Below are positions 34,501 to 48,445 of a DNA stretch of 64,000 bases, in pieces. Numbering within the stretch: position 1 is the first letter of the stretch; each line of letters begins with the position of its first letter. The stretch is from assembly GCA_905250115.1 (NCBI GenBank), contig CAJNOI010000007.1:363049-427048 (forward strand), read 5' to 3'. This DNA comes from Adineta steineri. Its lineage: Eukaryota; Rotifera; Eurotatoria; Adinetida; Adinetidae. The translations under genes were made by a program, and so were the position numbers. Under the pieces are notes generated by a model. The model had not been told where the DNA came from. It did not search any database and worked only from the letters and a program-made list of their open reading frames with translations.

Positions 34501-37500
34501 TGATGATCTACTCTGGAGTGTTTCATCTTATGGTGAAATGCTTTGGTCAATCGAAATTCCAATAAAGTATATATTTTATATCCATCTTTGTCTAAATTTA
34601 ATTTACCTGTTTTTCTTTTTTTTCAAAGATCAACTTTAAAAAATCTTTTTCTTCTATCTACATCGCAATATGTTATTGTTGGAAGTCTTGATTCAAATTC
34701 AAATCAACTTCAAGTAACTTATTATTCAAAACAAGATGGTCAACAAGCATTTTCTTCATCATTACCATGGTCATTTAATGCTAAAGATAGTCTAAAGTAA
34801 AATATTTTTCTCTTTTCTTAATAATTCATTATCAATGTTTGTTTTTAAATAGTAAATGCTCAACAATGAATAATCTTATTTTATGCTCAAATAACGAAGA
34901 ACTTTCAATAATTACTATTCCAACAACAACTGATGATACAAATGTAAAAACTCGTCACATAAAAGCTTCTAGCAAAATCGAACAAATACGTATTTTATAT
35001 GAAAGTACTACACGTAGTGTTATATTAATAAAATCTGATAATGGTGAAACAAAAATTTATCAATTTAATAAAAAAGAATCAACATCAGAATGGGATTTTA
35101 ATGAATTAAATATTCAAATGAAATCAAATAGTTTTATTAGTATTGCAACAGATAAAAATCTTGCTGGACAACAAATTCTTGAAGCATCAGCAAATGATCA
35201 GAAACTTAATTTTCATGTTTCAACTATTAATGAACAAACTTTAACAAATACACGTTCATATTCAGTTGAACTTCCAGAAAATATGGGTGAAATTGAATAT
35301 CTTGCATATTCAGTTGTTAAAAATACTCAATTAGTTACACTTCGTATGCAAGATGGTTCTTTACTTGTTATTAAATTAGCTGATAATGGAGGTATGAATC
35401 AGTGATCTATTCACAAAAAAATCGAGCGTAATCCATATAATTTCATCTAACAGAAAACGAAGATCAGGATAGATAATGCATTTCTTTAATGGAATTTTAT
35501 AGTTAATCGAAAAACCCACTCAGAAGATGAAATATTTAGTAAACAATAAAGTATTGTTTTCTTTTGTATATTATATATGACAACTAGTGACCCATGAGAC
35601 AAACCATTTCATGTTCTGTATAGTGTCATTAACTATAACAAAAATATCTAGACATTATTTTATTAATAAATAATACAGTTTTTTTTCTGTATAATAATCA
35701 TAGAAATAAATTAGTTATTTTCTCATAAATATTTTTGTCAATTACCAACAAAAAAGAAATTTAGATTAGAATAAATTAAGTTCATGAAATATTCGAAAGA
35801 TTTATCTGTTCATCGCTAACATTTAGCATGAGGAAAAAGAATGTCAAATATAATTACTGTTTACATATATACACACTTACGCCCATACCAAGATTGATAT
35901 CCATAGTATGTTAATTAAATAAGATGATCTGTGTTAACAATAACAGAACTGACAAACAGAAATAGATTCTCGTAATAAAAAAAATATTTTTTATTTTAGC
36001 TGAACTTATTTTACATCGTGATGAAGCATTATCTTCTATTATATCTGTTGAAACATTTGATTTATCATTATCAATTACACAAATGCGTATTGAAGAAGAA
36101 TTCGGTGGTACAGGAATGTTTAGTATGTTTACAAAACGAATTTCATCTCAAGTATCACAATTAATTGTAAATTATAACAAAAAAGTTCTTAAATAATAAT
36201 AATAATATTTTCATGTCTAGAGTTTTTTTTTACGTTTATTGGATTTATTTACACATGGAAATCGAAATCGTGATTATTTAGATAAACAAGCAGCACTTGT
36301 TCGTGATGAATTTAATTTAAATAAAATTCTTATTGTTGTTACTTCTGTAGGAAAGGTAAGAAATTTATTTTATAACAAAAAAGAAAAAGACTTCTTTATT
36401 TTGAAAGGTTTTTGGTATTTTAACACAAAGTGGCGGAATTTTATGGAAGAATTTTTTTCCGAATTTTGCTCCATTCGAACATTTTAATGCAGTGCATGTG
36501 CCTTTATTTCATATTCGTTCAGCAGCTCATTATACACATGAACCATTAGCATCAATTGTTTATCGTGACCGCGTAAATGAAATAAGGCAAAATTTTTAAT
36601 TAAATAATAAATGTTTCTAAATTTAGAATTCTTTACACGACACTCATATCCGAACATTTAATCCCTACACAGGAGATTTAGAAAATAATTTAACTACATC
36701 ATCATTACCATATCACGTAAAACGTGTTTTTCTTTCAACACAAGCTGTTGATGAATTCTGTAAAGTATTATTATTCGTCGATACAAATAATAAAGTTTGT
36801 TTATTCAAAAAAAATATTATTTTTCTAATTCTCTTTTATCTACAGATTCATACATATCCATCAGTACCACTTTCACGAGCATTAAGTACAACAATTCCAA
36901 CTTATATTTATCTTTTTGATAAAAGTGAACAAGCATTTGTTGGTTATTATTTATCTATAGATGAAAATGATCAAAAAACTGTAAGTAAAACATTTAGTTC
37001 AGTGTCATTGTCTTTGATTAGTATTTGAAAGAATCACGGATCGAATCTAGTTAAGAGAAAATGTTCGATGATGTGAATTTGACGATTCTGATATCCACTG
37101 AAGACAACCCTTACATTTGCACGTAACCGTAACTGAGAACATTTTTATTTTATATTTTCTAGTCAACAAATTTAAAAGAAGTCTGGCGTGTTTCATTTCA
37201 AAATGAAGAAGTTATTAATATTCATACACGACTAAGTTCAGGTATATAGATGAATAATTTTTAAAATAATAAAAGTAATTCGAAAAAATTTTTTTTTGTT
37301 TGTTTTATAGATCGTGTTCATTCAGCTGGTATTGTTCTTGGTGATCGTAGTGTTCTTTATAAATATACAAATCCAAATCTCATTGCTGTTGTTACTGAAG
37401 GAATTGATTATCAAAAAGGTAAAAAGAAAAAAAACCTAGTGATTACGAATATATACATATGAATGAATATTTTATTGATCATTCTTTATATTTATAGAAA

Positions 37501-39496
37501 TCTCATTTAATGTCAGTATTATTCTATTATGAGTAATAAACATTTATTTTTAATCGTATAAGATACAATCATTGAAACTTATTTTTCAGTAAATCCCTTT
37601 GGCATATTCAACTAAATCTCTCACAATCCTTCAATACTTGCGCGCGCGCGCGCATACATAGTAGAATTGTGGGCGCGCTGAAATATTGATACATTACATT
37701 GCGTGTATATATGTCTACATTGTAGGTTGTGTTGAAATATTAGTGTAGATAATAAATTTTGGAAGAAAAAAAAATTAGTTTCGAAGCTTGTCTTTGTAAG
37801 TACTAATAACTTCTATAATGTAAGCTACATATGCTCTATTATGCACGTACAGAATGAATAAAATTGATGTTATGTGTATTACATTATGATAAATAAGCTT
37901 GGGAGATGTATAAATCGACGAGAGAAAAACGAGACTTACTGTAGACGAAAAACAATTTAGACAATAGGGATAGTATATAAGATACAATATATTATCATTT
38001 TTTGGTGTTAATTGATAGAACTATTAAGCAAGGAGGTCAGTATATGTTAATTTCCCATTAAATTAAAAATAAAAGAGTAATAAATTGTCAGGAACAAGAA
38101 AAGGTGATTGGCCTTGAGCAATAAAAAATAATTTTAGTATATAGAATAGAAATTATCAATCTCCGAATAATGAATATTCTCTTGTAAAATAAGTAATTTT
38201 AATCGGCTTCGATAGTTTTATCAAAAATAACTATGAAAATATATACTACTAATCAGAAAATTTCAAATCTAGTTTAATAGCTCAGTCTCTCTTTCTCGTC
38301 CGTTTTAAGTATATATATAGTTTTTAATTGATTTCACTCGGTAAAAGAAAAAATATGAATATATATTAATTTTTATTTCCTACTTATATCTATACGATTG
38401 AAAATAAAAAAAAGAATTATAATAGTCGACATATTTTTTTATAACTTATTAGTTGTGAATTATATTCAATTAACTAATAGAAAATCACTGACATTGAAAA
38501 AAAGAAATATTTTGTCTGTTGAATAAAGTTATTAATGTTTTCTTCTATTTTTTTAGTTCCATTTGTAAATATATATTTATTGGATACTGTAACTGGTTCA
38601 GTAAAACTTTCTCATACACATAAACGTGTGAAATCACCAGTACATATTGTTCTTTCTGAAAATTGGATTGTTGTAAGTGAAAATAAATCTCAATTTTTAA
38701 ATTCGTTATCTTTTTTTATTGATTAGTATACATATTATAATCAACGTTATCGTCGATATGAAGCTGTTAGTTCTTCATTATTCGAAGGCGAAGCACAATA
38801 TAATTATTCAACATTTTCATCATTTGATCCAATCGAACCTGTTATACAATCTAAAGCATATATATTACCATATGGTGTTAATGCTATTCAAGTAACAACA
38901 ACTGAGAAAGGAATAACATCACGAGATATAATTAGTAAGATGGAAAAATAAAAATAAAAAAATAAAAAAATAATAATTCTAGTGGCAACACCCAATGGAA
39001 TGTTAATTGAAATTCCTTGGATATTATTTGATCCACGACGACCACTTGACTTAACTCCTATGGATAGGTAAAAAATATTTTTTTCACTTAATTCTTTATT
39101 AATCTAATCAAATAATTTCTTGTAGAGAAGAAGGTTTAATTATGTATACACCAGAAATTATGGTTAATTTCGAAAGTGTTATTAATTATTATAAATATGT
39201 TTATAATATTCGTGGTATACACACAGTTGCGACTGGTCTTGAATCGACATCTATTGTATTTGCATATGGACTTGGTAAGAATAAATGAAAGAAATTGTGT
39301 TTTATTTCTTAGAAAATAAATTTTGTAAATTTTAGATCTTTTTTTTACACGTGTTTTTCCATCTCGTATATTTGATCAATTAAAAGATGATTTTGATTTT
39401 ATGATTATTGGTTGGTCAACAGTTGCATTCGTTGTTGGTTCTTTTGTTGCCAAACGTTTTGCTTCTATTCATCAAACAAAAAAAGCTTGGAAATAA
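31591..39496 (+). CDS. EMC1: ER membrane protein complex subunit 1
   Basis: EMC1 is the large lumenal and membrane subunit of the EMC insertase, which inserts tail-anchored and multi-pass proteins at the ER. Eighteen coding exons: 31591-31694, 32326-32447, 33879-34103, 34482-34566, 34629-34796, 34853-35391, 36000-36166, 36221-36355, 36408-36572, 36627-36794, 36846-36980, 37163-37241, 37311-37418, 38557-38672, 38727-38934, 38983-39067, 39126-39274, 39336-39496. All are in phase, giving 972 residues against 993 in human. Visible features are a signal peptide, [10 protein letters not shown] at the mature start, a lumenal propeller region, [38 protein letters not shown], a C-terminal membrane helix, and a K-K-A-W-K end like the human R-A-W-R. 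The intron 32448-33878 holds another gene. Confidence 0.97.
32537..33664 (-). CDS. Nested Pro/Val- and Gly-rich repeat protein
   Basis: Intronless frame of 375 codons, antisense inside the second coding intron of EMC1. The N-terminal ~110 residues are mixed and charged. Then come Gly-rich repeats (G-G-M-S-G-G-G-Q-F, four to five copies), a Pro/Val block with the unit P-Y-P-V-D-R-P-V, a V-P-V-P-V-P run, and finally four copies of a Q-R-Q-M-A-G-S-P-x-M-F-Q-Q unit. There is no signal peptide or membrane segment. V-P-V-rich repeats occur in articulin/alveolin-type cytoskeletal proteins, and G/Q/P-rich repeats in cuticle or lamina proteins, so a structural intracellular protein is a reasonable guess, no more. 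The unbroken frame through strongly repetitive sequence argues that it is translated. Confidence 0.75.
   Translation of the reverse strand: MEKVVNKTVNALTRLGNHLERRLSTGNDDEHPTYESYEQHEAFSGSGSAFRRPLDKKPAKSDYASRKLNKFSSDNLAASPSGSSSFNNYRQTPIDRLNRPPYGTGIGAPLAYGYQGASGAQQFGGMSGDGQYGGMSGGGQFGGMSGGGQFGGMSGGGQLGNGAGNVGYAPDYYIAERRQLELVPAPKPRIIRQEVRVPYPVDRPVPQPYAVKVPQPYPVDRPVRVPVPQPYPVDRPVPYPVAVPSPPVQVPVPVPTPVPCYIPVPVPVPSPPPSPVMVENSVTYTQRWIQQDRQAVGSPQMFQQQRQMAGSPLMFQQNQQRQMAGSPVMFQQNQQQQQRQMAGSPMMFQQNQQPQYSGMGMNPCCLPYGSGAYQQ
37419..38556. other. Long EMC1 intron (1.1 kb) with (CG)n run
   Basis: This is one of the longest EMC1 introns, while most others are 50-100 bases. It includes (CG)n at 37640-37654, unusual in this AT-rich DNA. 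I see no coding frame of interest. Confidence 0.6.
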
Positions 39497-40225
39497 AATT
39501 CTTTCATTCATTCATTCCAAAATCGACTCTTTTGAAAACAAAAAGTATTTGTTCTTGTTGTTTTTTTTTTCTACTTTGTGTTTATGTACAGCGACGGATT
39601 ATGTTTGGTAGTCTTCAATTTGCGTTTTAAAAAAAGAACAATTCTACCATTAACCAGTTTCTGTTACTGTATGTATCGTTTGTTTTTTTGTAATCCTAGT
39701 TTTATTTCTAAAACATGAATCTCGGGAAAAACAAAAAAAAAAAGACAAGTTTATTGTTTGGATAGATCTACTTTGATTATTAGAGAAGTTGATGAATACG
39801 AGGAGGAGGAAAAGAAGATTATGTGTTATTCGTTTGTTTTTTTTTGCATTTTTTATATTTTCAAATAAAATTCATTAAATTTTTACATAATTACATATTT
39901 GATTTACTAACATTTGTTTTTTGTTTTTCTGTTTTAGATTATATTGAAAAAAAAATATTTATTTGCTTCAAAGAAAATGATAGGCTAGACTATACATTCT
40001 ATCATGAATGTCATTTTACATCCGATGTCGATTCGTTATCTTCTTCGTCTTCTTAGATTTATATGTCGTAAGAAAATTATTGTTGACGTATCTCTAGGAC
40101 TTCGAGGATCGTTTTCTTTCAAGGATGTTAGTTAAGATGAGAATATCAATGATCGCCAGCATAACATTTTCCTCCGATAATAATAAATATATCTGGTTTG
40201 TATCGATATTTTCTTGTTTTTTTTT

Positions 40226-40325
40226 NNNNNNNNNNNNNNNNNNNNNNNNNNNNNNNNNNNNNNNNNNNNNNNNNNNNNNNNNNNNNNNNNNNNNNNNNNN
40301 NNNNNNNNNNNNNNNNNNNNNNNNN
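40226..40325. other. Assembly gap (100 N)
   Basis: Exactly 100 N between T-homopolymers, probably a placeholder of unknown true length. Confidence 0.98.
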
Positions 40326-41327
40326 TTTTTTTTTCTATTGGAATTTAAATTCTATTGAATTAATAAACATAGGATTCGAAAACAAAAAAAAAACTCTCTT
40401 TCATTTTATCGATAGACACACATATCTTATCGGTAATAATTATTGTTATTATTTTGTTTGGCATTCTTGTCTCTTATTTATAATTCACGTCGTCTAGATA
40501 TTTGTCATTTATCTTCATAAAAGAAAAAAATATATACATATTTACCAAATTTGTTGAATAGCCTTGTTACAAAAGATTGTATTAATAATGTTTATTCACT
40601 GTCTTATGTTTTATTCAATATCAAGATTATCTTTGTTGAAGATATTTTGGCCTTCTTATTTGTTGAATAACACATCTTGTATCTATTTGTCAGTTGCAGT
40701 TTACCTTGAATGATATACAGATGGAAGAAATCTATTGATATTCAAGGATAAGATGTTCTATCAAGTAAAATCTAATTTTAATTTTAAATTTGATTAATAT
40801 TCACAGTATGTTACAAAATAAAAACCTAACATAATACAATAAAAGTTATGTAATTTCTTTTTTTTTGTTAATATCAAACTGCAGGGAGATTATTCTTTAT
40901 CTTAAAATACAATTCTTATTCTAAAATACGCGTTAAGTAATCAGAACATTCGTATGACCATGAGAAAATTTCAGTTCATACTCTGAATCTATCAACGCTA
41001 TCAATCAATATGTTGACACGTAACTTAACATACGAATATGATCCATTATGTTGATAGATATGACATGATGACATTTTTTTTCAATAAAACATTATTCAAT
41101 TATTTACTTAATTTATCTTATTAAAACTCAACCTAGGAGAAAAAGAAGTAATAAGTATCATGCTGACAAAAATAATTTGTTCATTATGATCTCTATTTGT
41201 TATATCATTTTTAATCAAATTGATTGCTGTAGTTCTATTTTGAAAAAGAAAATGATTGAAAATCTTTTTGCTTCAATGAATATAATAAAATACAATAGGA
41301 AATGATTCGATTTATTTTTTCTTTTAT

Positions 41328-41329
41328 AG
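41328..41329 (+). other. Splice acceptor six bases before the OXNAD1 ATG
   Basis: TTTTTTCTTTTATAG is followed by ATTTTA and the ATG at 41336. It is either the end of a 5'-UTR intron or a trans-splice acceptor. Confidence 0.5.
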
Positions 41330-41335
41330 ATTTTA

Positions 41336-42208
41336 ATGATACGTGTAATATGTCAAACAATAAAAACATCAATCATTAAATTATCATTACGTATGTCGTC
41401 TTTGTCTAATCAATCAAATCGTCTTAATTCATTCGGTACTAATGAAGAAGATCCAATCTATGAAGCAACTGTTCATTCTATTAAAAATCTTTCACCAACA
41501 ATAAAACAATTTTATCTAGCAATTAATGATCCATTAAAAACATTTTATTTTCAATCTGGTATGTTTCTAGATTTTTATCTTTCACCATCAATAACATCGA
41601 TTATAACGGGATTTTCAATTTGTAATTCACCATTAAATTATTCGAAAACACATTTAATTGAATTAGCTATTAGAGAAACTGATTATGCTCCAACAAAATA
41701 TATGTTTAATGATTGTCAAGTTAATGAAAAAGTTTTTGTGAAACCAGGTGGACAGTTTTTTTATCAACCGCCAACAACAACAACGACTAATAATTCTATT
41801 CTTCTTATTTGTGCTGGTATTGGAGCAAATCCTATTGTATCAATCCTTCGACATCTTCTTGATATACATCAATCTAATAACTCTCCAAGAAATTTTCATC
41901 GGATAGAATTTTTCTATACTGCAGCGACAAGAGAGGATCTGGTATTTCATCATAGTATTGACTTATCTTGTCAACAGATGATAAAAGATAATGTTCTGCG
42001 AACTAATTATTTTGTAACAAGAGAAATTAATGATGATATTAAGATTAATAATCGACGTATAAATGCAACAGATTTACAACAATCTATTCAATGGCTGGAA
42101 AAACCTGTTACCGCTTATCTATGTGGACCATCATCATTCATCGACGACATAGAAAATATTTTAAAAAAATTAGACGTAAAAAAGATTTTATATGAAAAAT
42201 GGTGGTAG
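41336..42208 (+). CDS. OXNAD1: OXNAD1-like NAD(P)H-binding oxidoreductase
   Basis: Single-exon gene of 290 codons. The N-terminal ~30 residues are basic, Ser/Thr-rich and free of acidic residues, as in a mitochondrial presequence. They are followed by a ferredoxin-reductase-like FAD-binding barrel (G-F-S-I-C-N-S-P at the flavin site, V-K-P-G-G-Q-F-F-Y) and an NAD-binding domain (L-I-C-A-G-I-G-A-N-P-I-V-S-I-L-R-H, then Y-L-C-G-P-S-S). It ends Y-E-K-W-W, where the human protein ends F-E-K-W-W. The family is a poorly characterised mitochondrial oxidoreductase whose substrate is unknown. The lack of introns is unusual here. AATAAA at ~42229 is a likely poly-A signal. Confidence 0.93.
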   Translation: MIRVICQTIKTSIIKLSLRMSSLSNQSNRLNSFGTNEEDPIYEATVHSIKNLSPTIKQFYLAINDPLKTFYFQSGMFLDFYLSPSITSIITGFSICNSPLNYSKTHLIELAIRETDYAPTKYMFNDCQVNEKVFVKPGGQFFYQPPTTTTTNNSILLICAGIGANPIVSILRHLLDIHQSNNSPRNFHRIEFFYTAATREDLVFHHSIDLSCQQMIKDNVLRTNYFVTREINDDIKINNRRINATDLQQSIQWLEKPVTAYLCGPSSFIDDIENILKKLDVKKILYEKWW

Positions 42209-45200
42209 TTTCTTTTATTTTTTTCATCAATAAAATAAATCAAAAAAAAAAGAAATTCTTTTTCCCAGTTGTTATGTCATATAAATATATATCATCCACC
42301 AGTCAATGATAATTCTTTTGGACATGCCAATCAGTATTACATATATGTAGTCAAACGGACATTTGTGACGACGTTTACTCTTTTACCAAATGAAATAAGA
42401 AAGTACTTATCAACTGCAACGACGAAAAAAAGTTTTGATAAGCAATTAGTTTCACTGGCACTTCATTTCCTTTTTTTTCTCTCTGTTCTTATTCATATAT
42501 AGTCATTTTCTTCATACTGTTGCAACTAATTTGAAAACCACTATCTCTTTTTTTTTCTTTTCAGACTTTTTTCTTTTTTCTTTTTTTGGAGAAGAAAGAG
42601 AGACCCAAGCACTCGCCTATTTTATCATATCTTTAGACATTCATTCATTCATCAAAATTTTTCTTCTTCTCTCTCTCTTTCTTCTTATGTGCCTTCGTCT
42701 TCATCGGTAGTATGTGAAAAAAAAAGAAGAGGAGAAGAAGAACAACTGAGAAAAAGAATGAGAAGATCAACTAACCGGTCAACAATGTTAAGATAATGTT
42801 CATCATCGTTATAATAAAAAAAAAGAAAGGAAAGCTGGTTTCTTTTTAATATAAAGTGTTTGATTATTTTTGTTCGTGTCTTATTTCCTTCCCTCTTTCC
42901 CATCGATTCTCTTAAATGTTGCCGATAGACATAGAATGAGCTGAGAAGTAAACAAACATATTCTTGAACAACGTATCATCTTCCATATTATGCAATAGAA
43001 CATAGCAGGAGTTAAGCTAGTTATCGACAATTTTCATCAAACCTCGATCATTCTGATGCCTATGTATGAGGCAATTATTCTGTTGAATCAATACAGCAGC
43101 TGTCACCTTTTACACAATCAATAACATACATTTTTCTCTTGACTTTTTCCATTTCGTTAGTCCAATCGTCCTTTTCACATATCGATATATATACACATAT
43201 ATACATGAAGAAAAACTTATACTTTTCTTCTCCATTTTTGTTTTTTTGATTTGTTTATTTTATGTTTCAAGTTTGCAAGTTGTATTTATAATACTATATA
43301 TCTATATATATACTTGTAGAGTGAGAATACCAAATTGGTGTGCTCTTCTTCAATATACATATATATTAACAAAGAAAAGAAGTTTATTTAAAAGGTATGC
43401 ATTTTTATCTTTATGTAATTTCTACATTTGTTAATAAAGAAGGAAGTAACTTTATGCCAAGGTTTTCTTTTTCTTCATTAATTTCAGTTTAGAGATCGAT
43501 GTCTATATTGACAAAGATAACGAGAAAAGTGAAAGCTTAACAAAATCAGTAGAGCAGAAATTATTTCTAGTCGGGCTACCGGAAAGTAGTATGTGGAAAA
43601 AGCTAGGAAATGATGATGATGAAAAAAAAAGAGTCGACAAATGGAGAGAAAATGTACAATTAATAGCGAATAGAATATGGTTGGTAGCGGTTACAAGAGG
43701 GAAGAATTAGACGCGTCGAATATTTATTATCATTATGTATAATAAATATTAGACATAAAGAGGAGGGAAGAGAGAGAGAGAGAAAGGAAAACCATCTTCT
43801 TTGTTGCTCGTTTTTTTTTCTTTAATAACTAGAAGACACAAGAACACAGACCTCCGCCTCTTTATTCTCTCTATTTTGCTTCGGCAAAATGTGTGAAATA
43901 ATCTCTTCTTTATTCGATATATAATAATATGTACGTGCGGGTGTACGATTGTTGTTATCTATTATAAAAGTAGAAAATCAAAGTTAATTAGATCAACAAC
44001 TGTTTATATTATCTTGTTTAAAATATAAATCATTTCAAGCACCATTACAAATAGATATAATAGGGTATGTCATACCACTTTTTTTTTGTATTTTTCGAAG
44101 AAGAAGAAAAAAATGACAGATTTTTTACTGAAGAAAAACAATGTGCGTGATAGTTATATTATCATTTAAATAAGTAATAAAACATTTTTCTGTGATAAAC
44201 ATGCAACTAGTGTTAATCTAGCAAATCAAATCTCTTTAAAATATGAAGATTTTATACCATTTTTTCTTTCATTGTATTGTATTTAATAACACCGAAACCT
44301 TTTTCCTTTTTTTTATGTTTGAAAATTTTAATCAAAATCTCATCGAACATGTATAGACATAGTTTTATACATGTATCAATATATGTTGTTAATATGATAA
44401 ATATACAGTAAGATTTTTATTGATGAGAAAGAGAATAAAAAAAAACTTAGTCTTAAATTACTATGTTGATCATCGAAGTATAAAGCTTTGTAGGAAGAAG
44501 AAACCGAAAGATGTATTTATATAAATATTACTGTTATCGTTTGACGATGGCGCAGAAACAACGTAGGGTGAAAACCGTGTCGCATTTCATCTCTTCTCGT
44601 CAATTGGGGAATCACAACCTTGAATATTGCCTGTTTGCCTGTCTATATACTGGAAGGTCTGTAGTACACAAATGAATAGTAAAGAAGATTGAAAAAAATG
44701 GAAGAGAAAAAAAAGAAGAAATATGGCAAGCAGAAATAGTAAAACAGAAAAAATCTCCGCTCCACTCGTACACACTTATATATATATATACACGTATTCT
44801 TCTTTATAGTCAATCTAATTGATTTCGTTGTTTCGCACAATAATAAGAATAAAAGAAGCGAGAAAGAGAAACCATAAAACTCAAGAATAGCATAGGAAGT
44901 TAGTAATAAGAGTTATTGTGTTTTATTGAATGAAGGTAAGCATAAAATAAGGTTAAGTCAGAATAATAGTTGTTATGAGTTGATGTGAATTATATAAAAA
45001 AAAGAAGAAGAATAAATCTTTTTATTATTTCTTCTTCTCGGAGATGGTCGATGATGATGATGATGGCATTAGACATTCGTCTAAATACTCGCTGCTGATT
45101 GATCCACTCACGATCGATTAGAAAAGGTCTGGTGATAGTAATTGTATTTACAATACCGTTTGCTCGGCCTGTTTCTGTCTGCGTATGTATGTGTCTGAGG

Positions 45201-48200
45201 GTTGAGCTAATTTGCGACGACGATTTTGCTCGATTATCAAGATAACGCTTCTATATACACATATATATATGTGTGTATGTATATATATATATATTTATAT
45301 ATGTAATCATTGCAATCAATTGAGTAACGGTATTACATCTGTGTAAGAAAGAGTCAAGATGGCAAAAGTTCGATAAGCAAAACGAATAACTATGAGAATT
45401 TTTTAGTAATGTTAAGTCAAGGTAACTAGTAAATTATATTGTTTAACCCTGTGAGTTTGTATACATTCTCATCACTGAGTTATTCACACGTCTATATCGA
45501 TGTTCAATATAGTGATATGATGATGATAACAGTTGACAATGAGACTGGTTGGTTCGAGTGAGTGTGAAGGCTAGATATTATGTATATTGACCTTCTTTTC
45601 CATCATCTTCTATGAGAAAAAGAAGAATCGCGGAAGTCAATTGTAGGGCTATTGACTTATCAAGACAATCTATCCCTAGAGTAAGTGATTGTCTATCATA
45701 GCATATTTTTTTGCTCAAACAGATATACTTATTCTTGAAGAGCTTCGGGTATTCACTTAATAGTACAGTTGATATATAAGTGTATATACGACGAGTAAAA
45801 AAAAATTTTTTTAGGTTTCCTTTTTCTAGTATAAAAAAAACATGTCAAAATCAATCTAGATGATGTTGTATTACATCTTCATTTGTCTTTTTCTCTCATT
45901 CGTTTTATACACGTATGCACACATGTTATTCCTATGTATTTGTATGTATAGATTCCCTATCTCTGCATGATGTCTTTTCTCTCTCTCTCTCTCTCTTGAT
46001 AGTAGTAAGGGTGAGATCGGTTGACGTAAATTGGCTACAGCGGTCGACGTCATTTAGATATTAATGTTTTCTCTCGTTTCGTTTCCTTTCTCTTTCTTCT
46101 TTTCTCTATATTCTTTTTTCTTTTTTGTATTATCGTTTGACATACATGCACAAAGAAGCTTTGACGTACATGTATTCATATACACCGAAGACACAATAAA
46201 GATAAGCGAACGAGATCAACATATTTCCGCAGTGATATTTTTTGTTGTGCGCCGTCAATGAGTATTAAAGAACCTTAGATAAATAAATACTAGTGACCTT
46301 TTTTTACGGTGAGTTAATAATTGTCATAGTAGAGAGAAAAAAAGCGACCGAAGAATTACTGAAACTAAAACTATCGTGAAATTATTTATCATTGTTCTTG
46401 AATCTTTCTTTTTTTGTTTCATACAGAAAACAATTGACATTGCTATTTATGTATTCATGAGATGAGTTAAAAAATTAATTTTACAATAGTCTTCTGTATT
46501 TATATATATATTTAAAGTCAATCGATGAACCGTGAAGAACAATTCTAACTTGCTTCTCACCTTTCTACATATGTTAATGATTGTAAAATCCTTTCGTTCG
46601 TTCGTTCGTTTTCTCGCTCTTATTTGATTACATTTACTTATCTATAACTTTTCTTGTTTAGCCTCGAATTGACGCATCAATCTTTCACTACAACGAATCA
46701 TATTGTTGGCTCTTTATCTTTTCTTTCATTGAACAACACCTATTATAAATCGAACAAAAACTTCAATCGATCGTTTTTGTCTTGTTCTTTTTTCTTAAAT
46801 TTACAACAATTTTTATATCATATTACATCGAATAGAATCATTCTATTTCTCTTCTCAAGGAGTATAACAAAACAGCCTTGATTATATACACAATCATCTT
46901 TTAAACAACTCTCAATTTTATTATCTTATAATCAATCAATATATATATCTTTGAATAGAACAAATAACTATTAGGACATTGCAATAACATAAAGCGTGTT
47001 CTAGTAAAAAAAAATATTTATTATATATATATCTTAATAAAACAATCTTAACAACATCCAATAAACATTTATTACTTGAATATCTATATATTTAAGGTAA
47101 GATCGAAAACAAAATCCAAGGTGTTATAAATCTCGATAAAAAAATTAGTCACAGCTCTTTATAAGATTAATAGATAGATCAACATATTACTAAAAAACTA
47201 TTGAAGATCGAAAAAAATATGACAGATTCTTTTTCAAAACCATTAATCATCGATTGCACTTGATTACTATCTCCCATCGGGTACAATTACGTGAAAAGAT
47301 TAGAAGAAAAGGAAGAAAAAAAAATGTCAATAATGATTCTTATACATTTTGGTATTCATTAAAATATTAGATAGAAAGAGGCCTTTACATATATATATAT
47401 GTATATGTATGCATGTATATTTATCATTGAGAAGTGAATATCAGAAGGTATTTATCAAATGTAAAGTAGAGACATCTATTGTCTATAGTCTCATCAATCA
47501 TATGTAACTGTTCTGAGTAATATCATATTCTCGTTTATTTTAGAACAAGACGAACGTATCATTCCATCTATCAATTTACAATTGACAAGTATAAAAGGCA
47601 GCACAAATTTACTACATACGAGAAGAATACCCGTAAGTTATACTATTGTCTATTGTTAATTTTTGTTTTAAACTATATATAAGCACGCGTCGATGGATTA
47701 AGACATAAGTGCAATATAAGATCAAAGAGATATAGAAACATATTTGTGTTTGTCCTAACTTGAAAGTTCATTTTAACAAATGAAGTTGAATACGTTTAAT
47801 CGAATTGTAACTTGCATAAATAATTTTTAAGTGTATAGATGATATTGTAAACGGAATGTCATCAATCGCCTTCGTTTTGTTCGCTTGACCTATATTATTA
47901 TTTATGTACGTATATACATATATTCTTAAAGATGATATATTATTTGATGATTACGTAAAAAAGAATTCTACTCAATCAATGAACAACACCAGATGTATGT
48001 GTGTGTTCGTCCGAGTGCATTGATTTATATTGCAATTAATTTCTACGATCGATCGATCGTAGTTCAGATAATTTCAAACGATATTAACGTTATATGATGG
48101 CTGAGAATCTATTGACAGCTTGTACTAGTATATATCTCCTTTACTGATTGTAAGATAGACGAGAAAAAAGAGTAATCACGTTGTGATAATGCTCATATCT

Positions 48201-48399
48201 TGTGCATTCTTCCTTTCTTTCTTTACCATTGATCGTTTGACTCTCGCTCTCTCTCTGTGGGCACTATACAACGTTTGCCACTGTTAATGTGACATCCATC
48301 CATCTATAGTTTGGCGCTTTCTCTCTCTCACTCACTCTCTCTGTCTCTTTTATACATATATACATACGTACGATTTGTATCCTTCTTTCCACCCTTCCT

Positions 48400-48445
48400 A
48401 TTCATTCATTCATTCATTCAGTCATTCATTCATACATTCATTCAT
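48400..48445. repeat. (ATTC)n microsatellite
   Basis: Ten or so copies of ATTC with two interruptions (AGTC, ATAC). Confidence 0.8.

Larger units (their letters stand above)
39497..41335. other. Intergenic region with assembly gap
   Basis: AT-rich sequence with many T-runs, interrupted by a 100-N gap (40226-40325) flanked by poly-T on both sides. No gene is seen; open frames here span the N run or are low-complexity. Confidence 0.6.

Noticed and set aside
37640-37654. (CG)n as a regulatory CpG island or Z-DNA element
   Set aside because: It is only about 15 bases in an intron, and nothing else supports a function.
40125-40497. Open frames across 40226-40325
   Set aside because: They are open only because they pass through the 100-N gap.
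45540-45575. GGTTCGAG, resembling a tRNA T-loop
   Set aside because: No acceptor stem, D-arm or anticodon arm can be paired around it.
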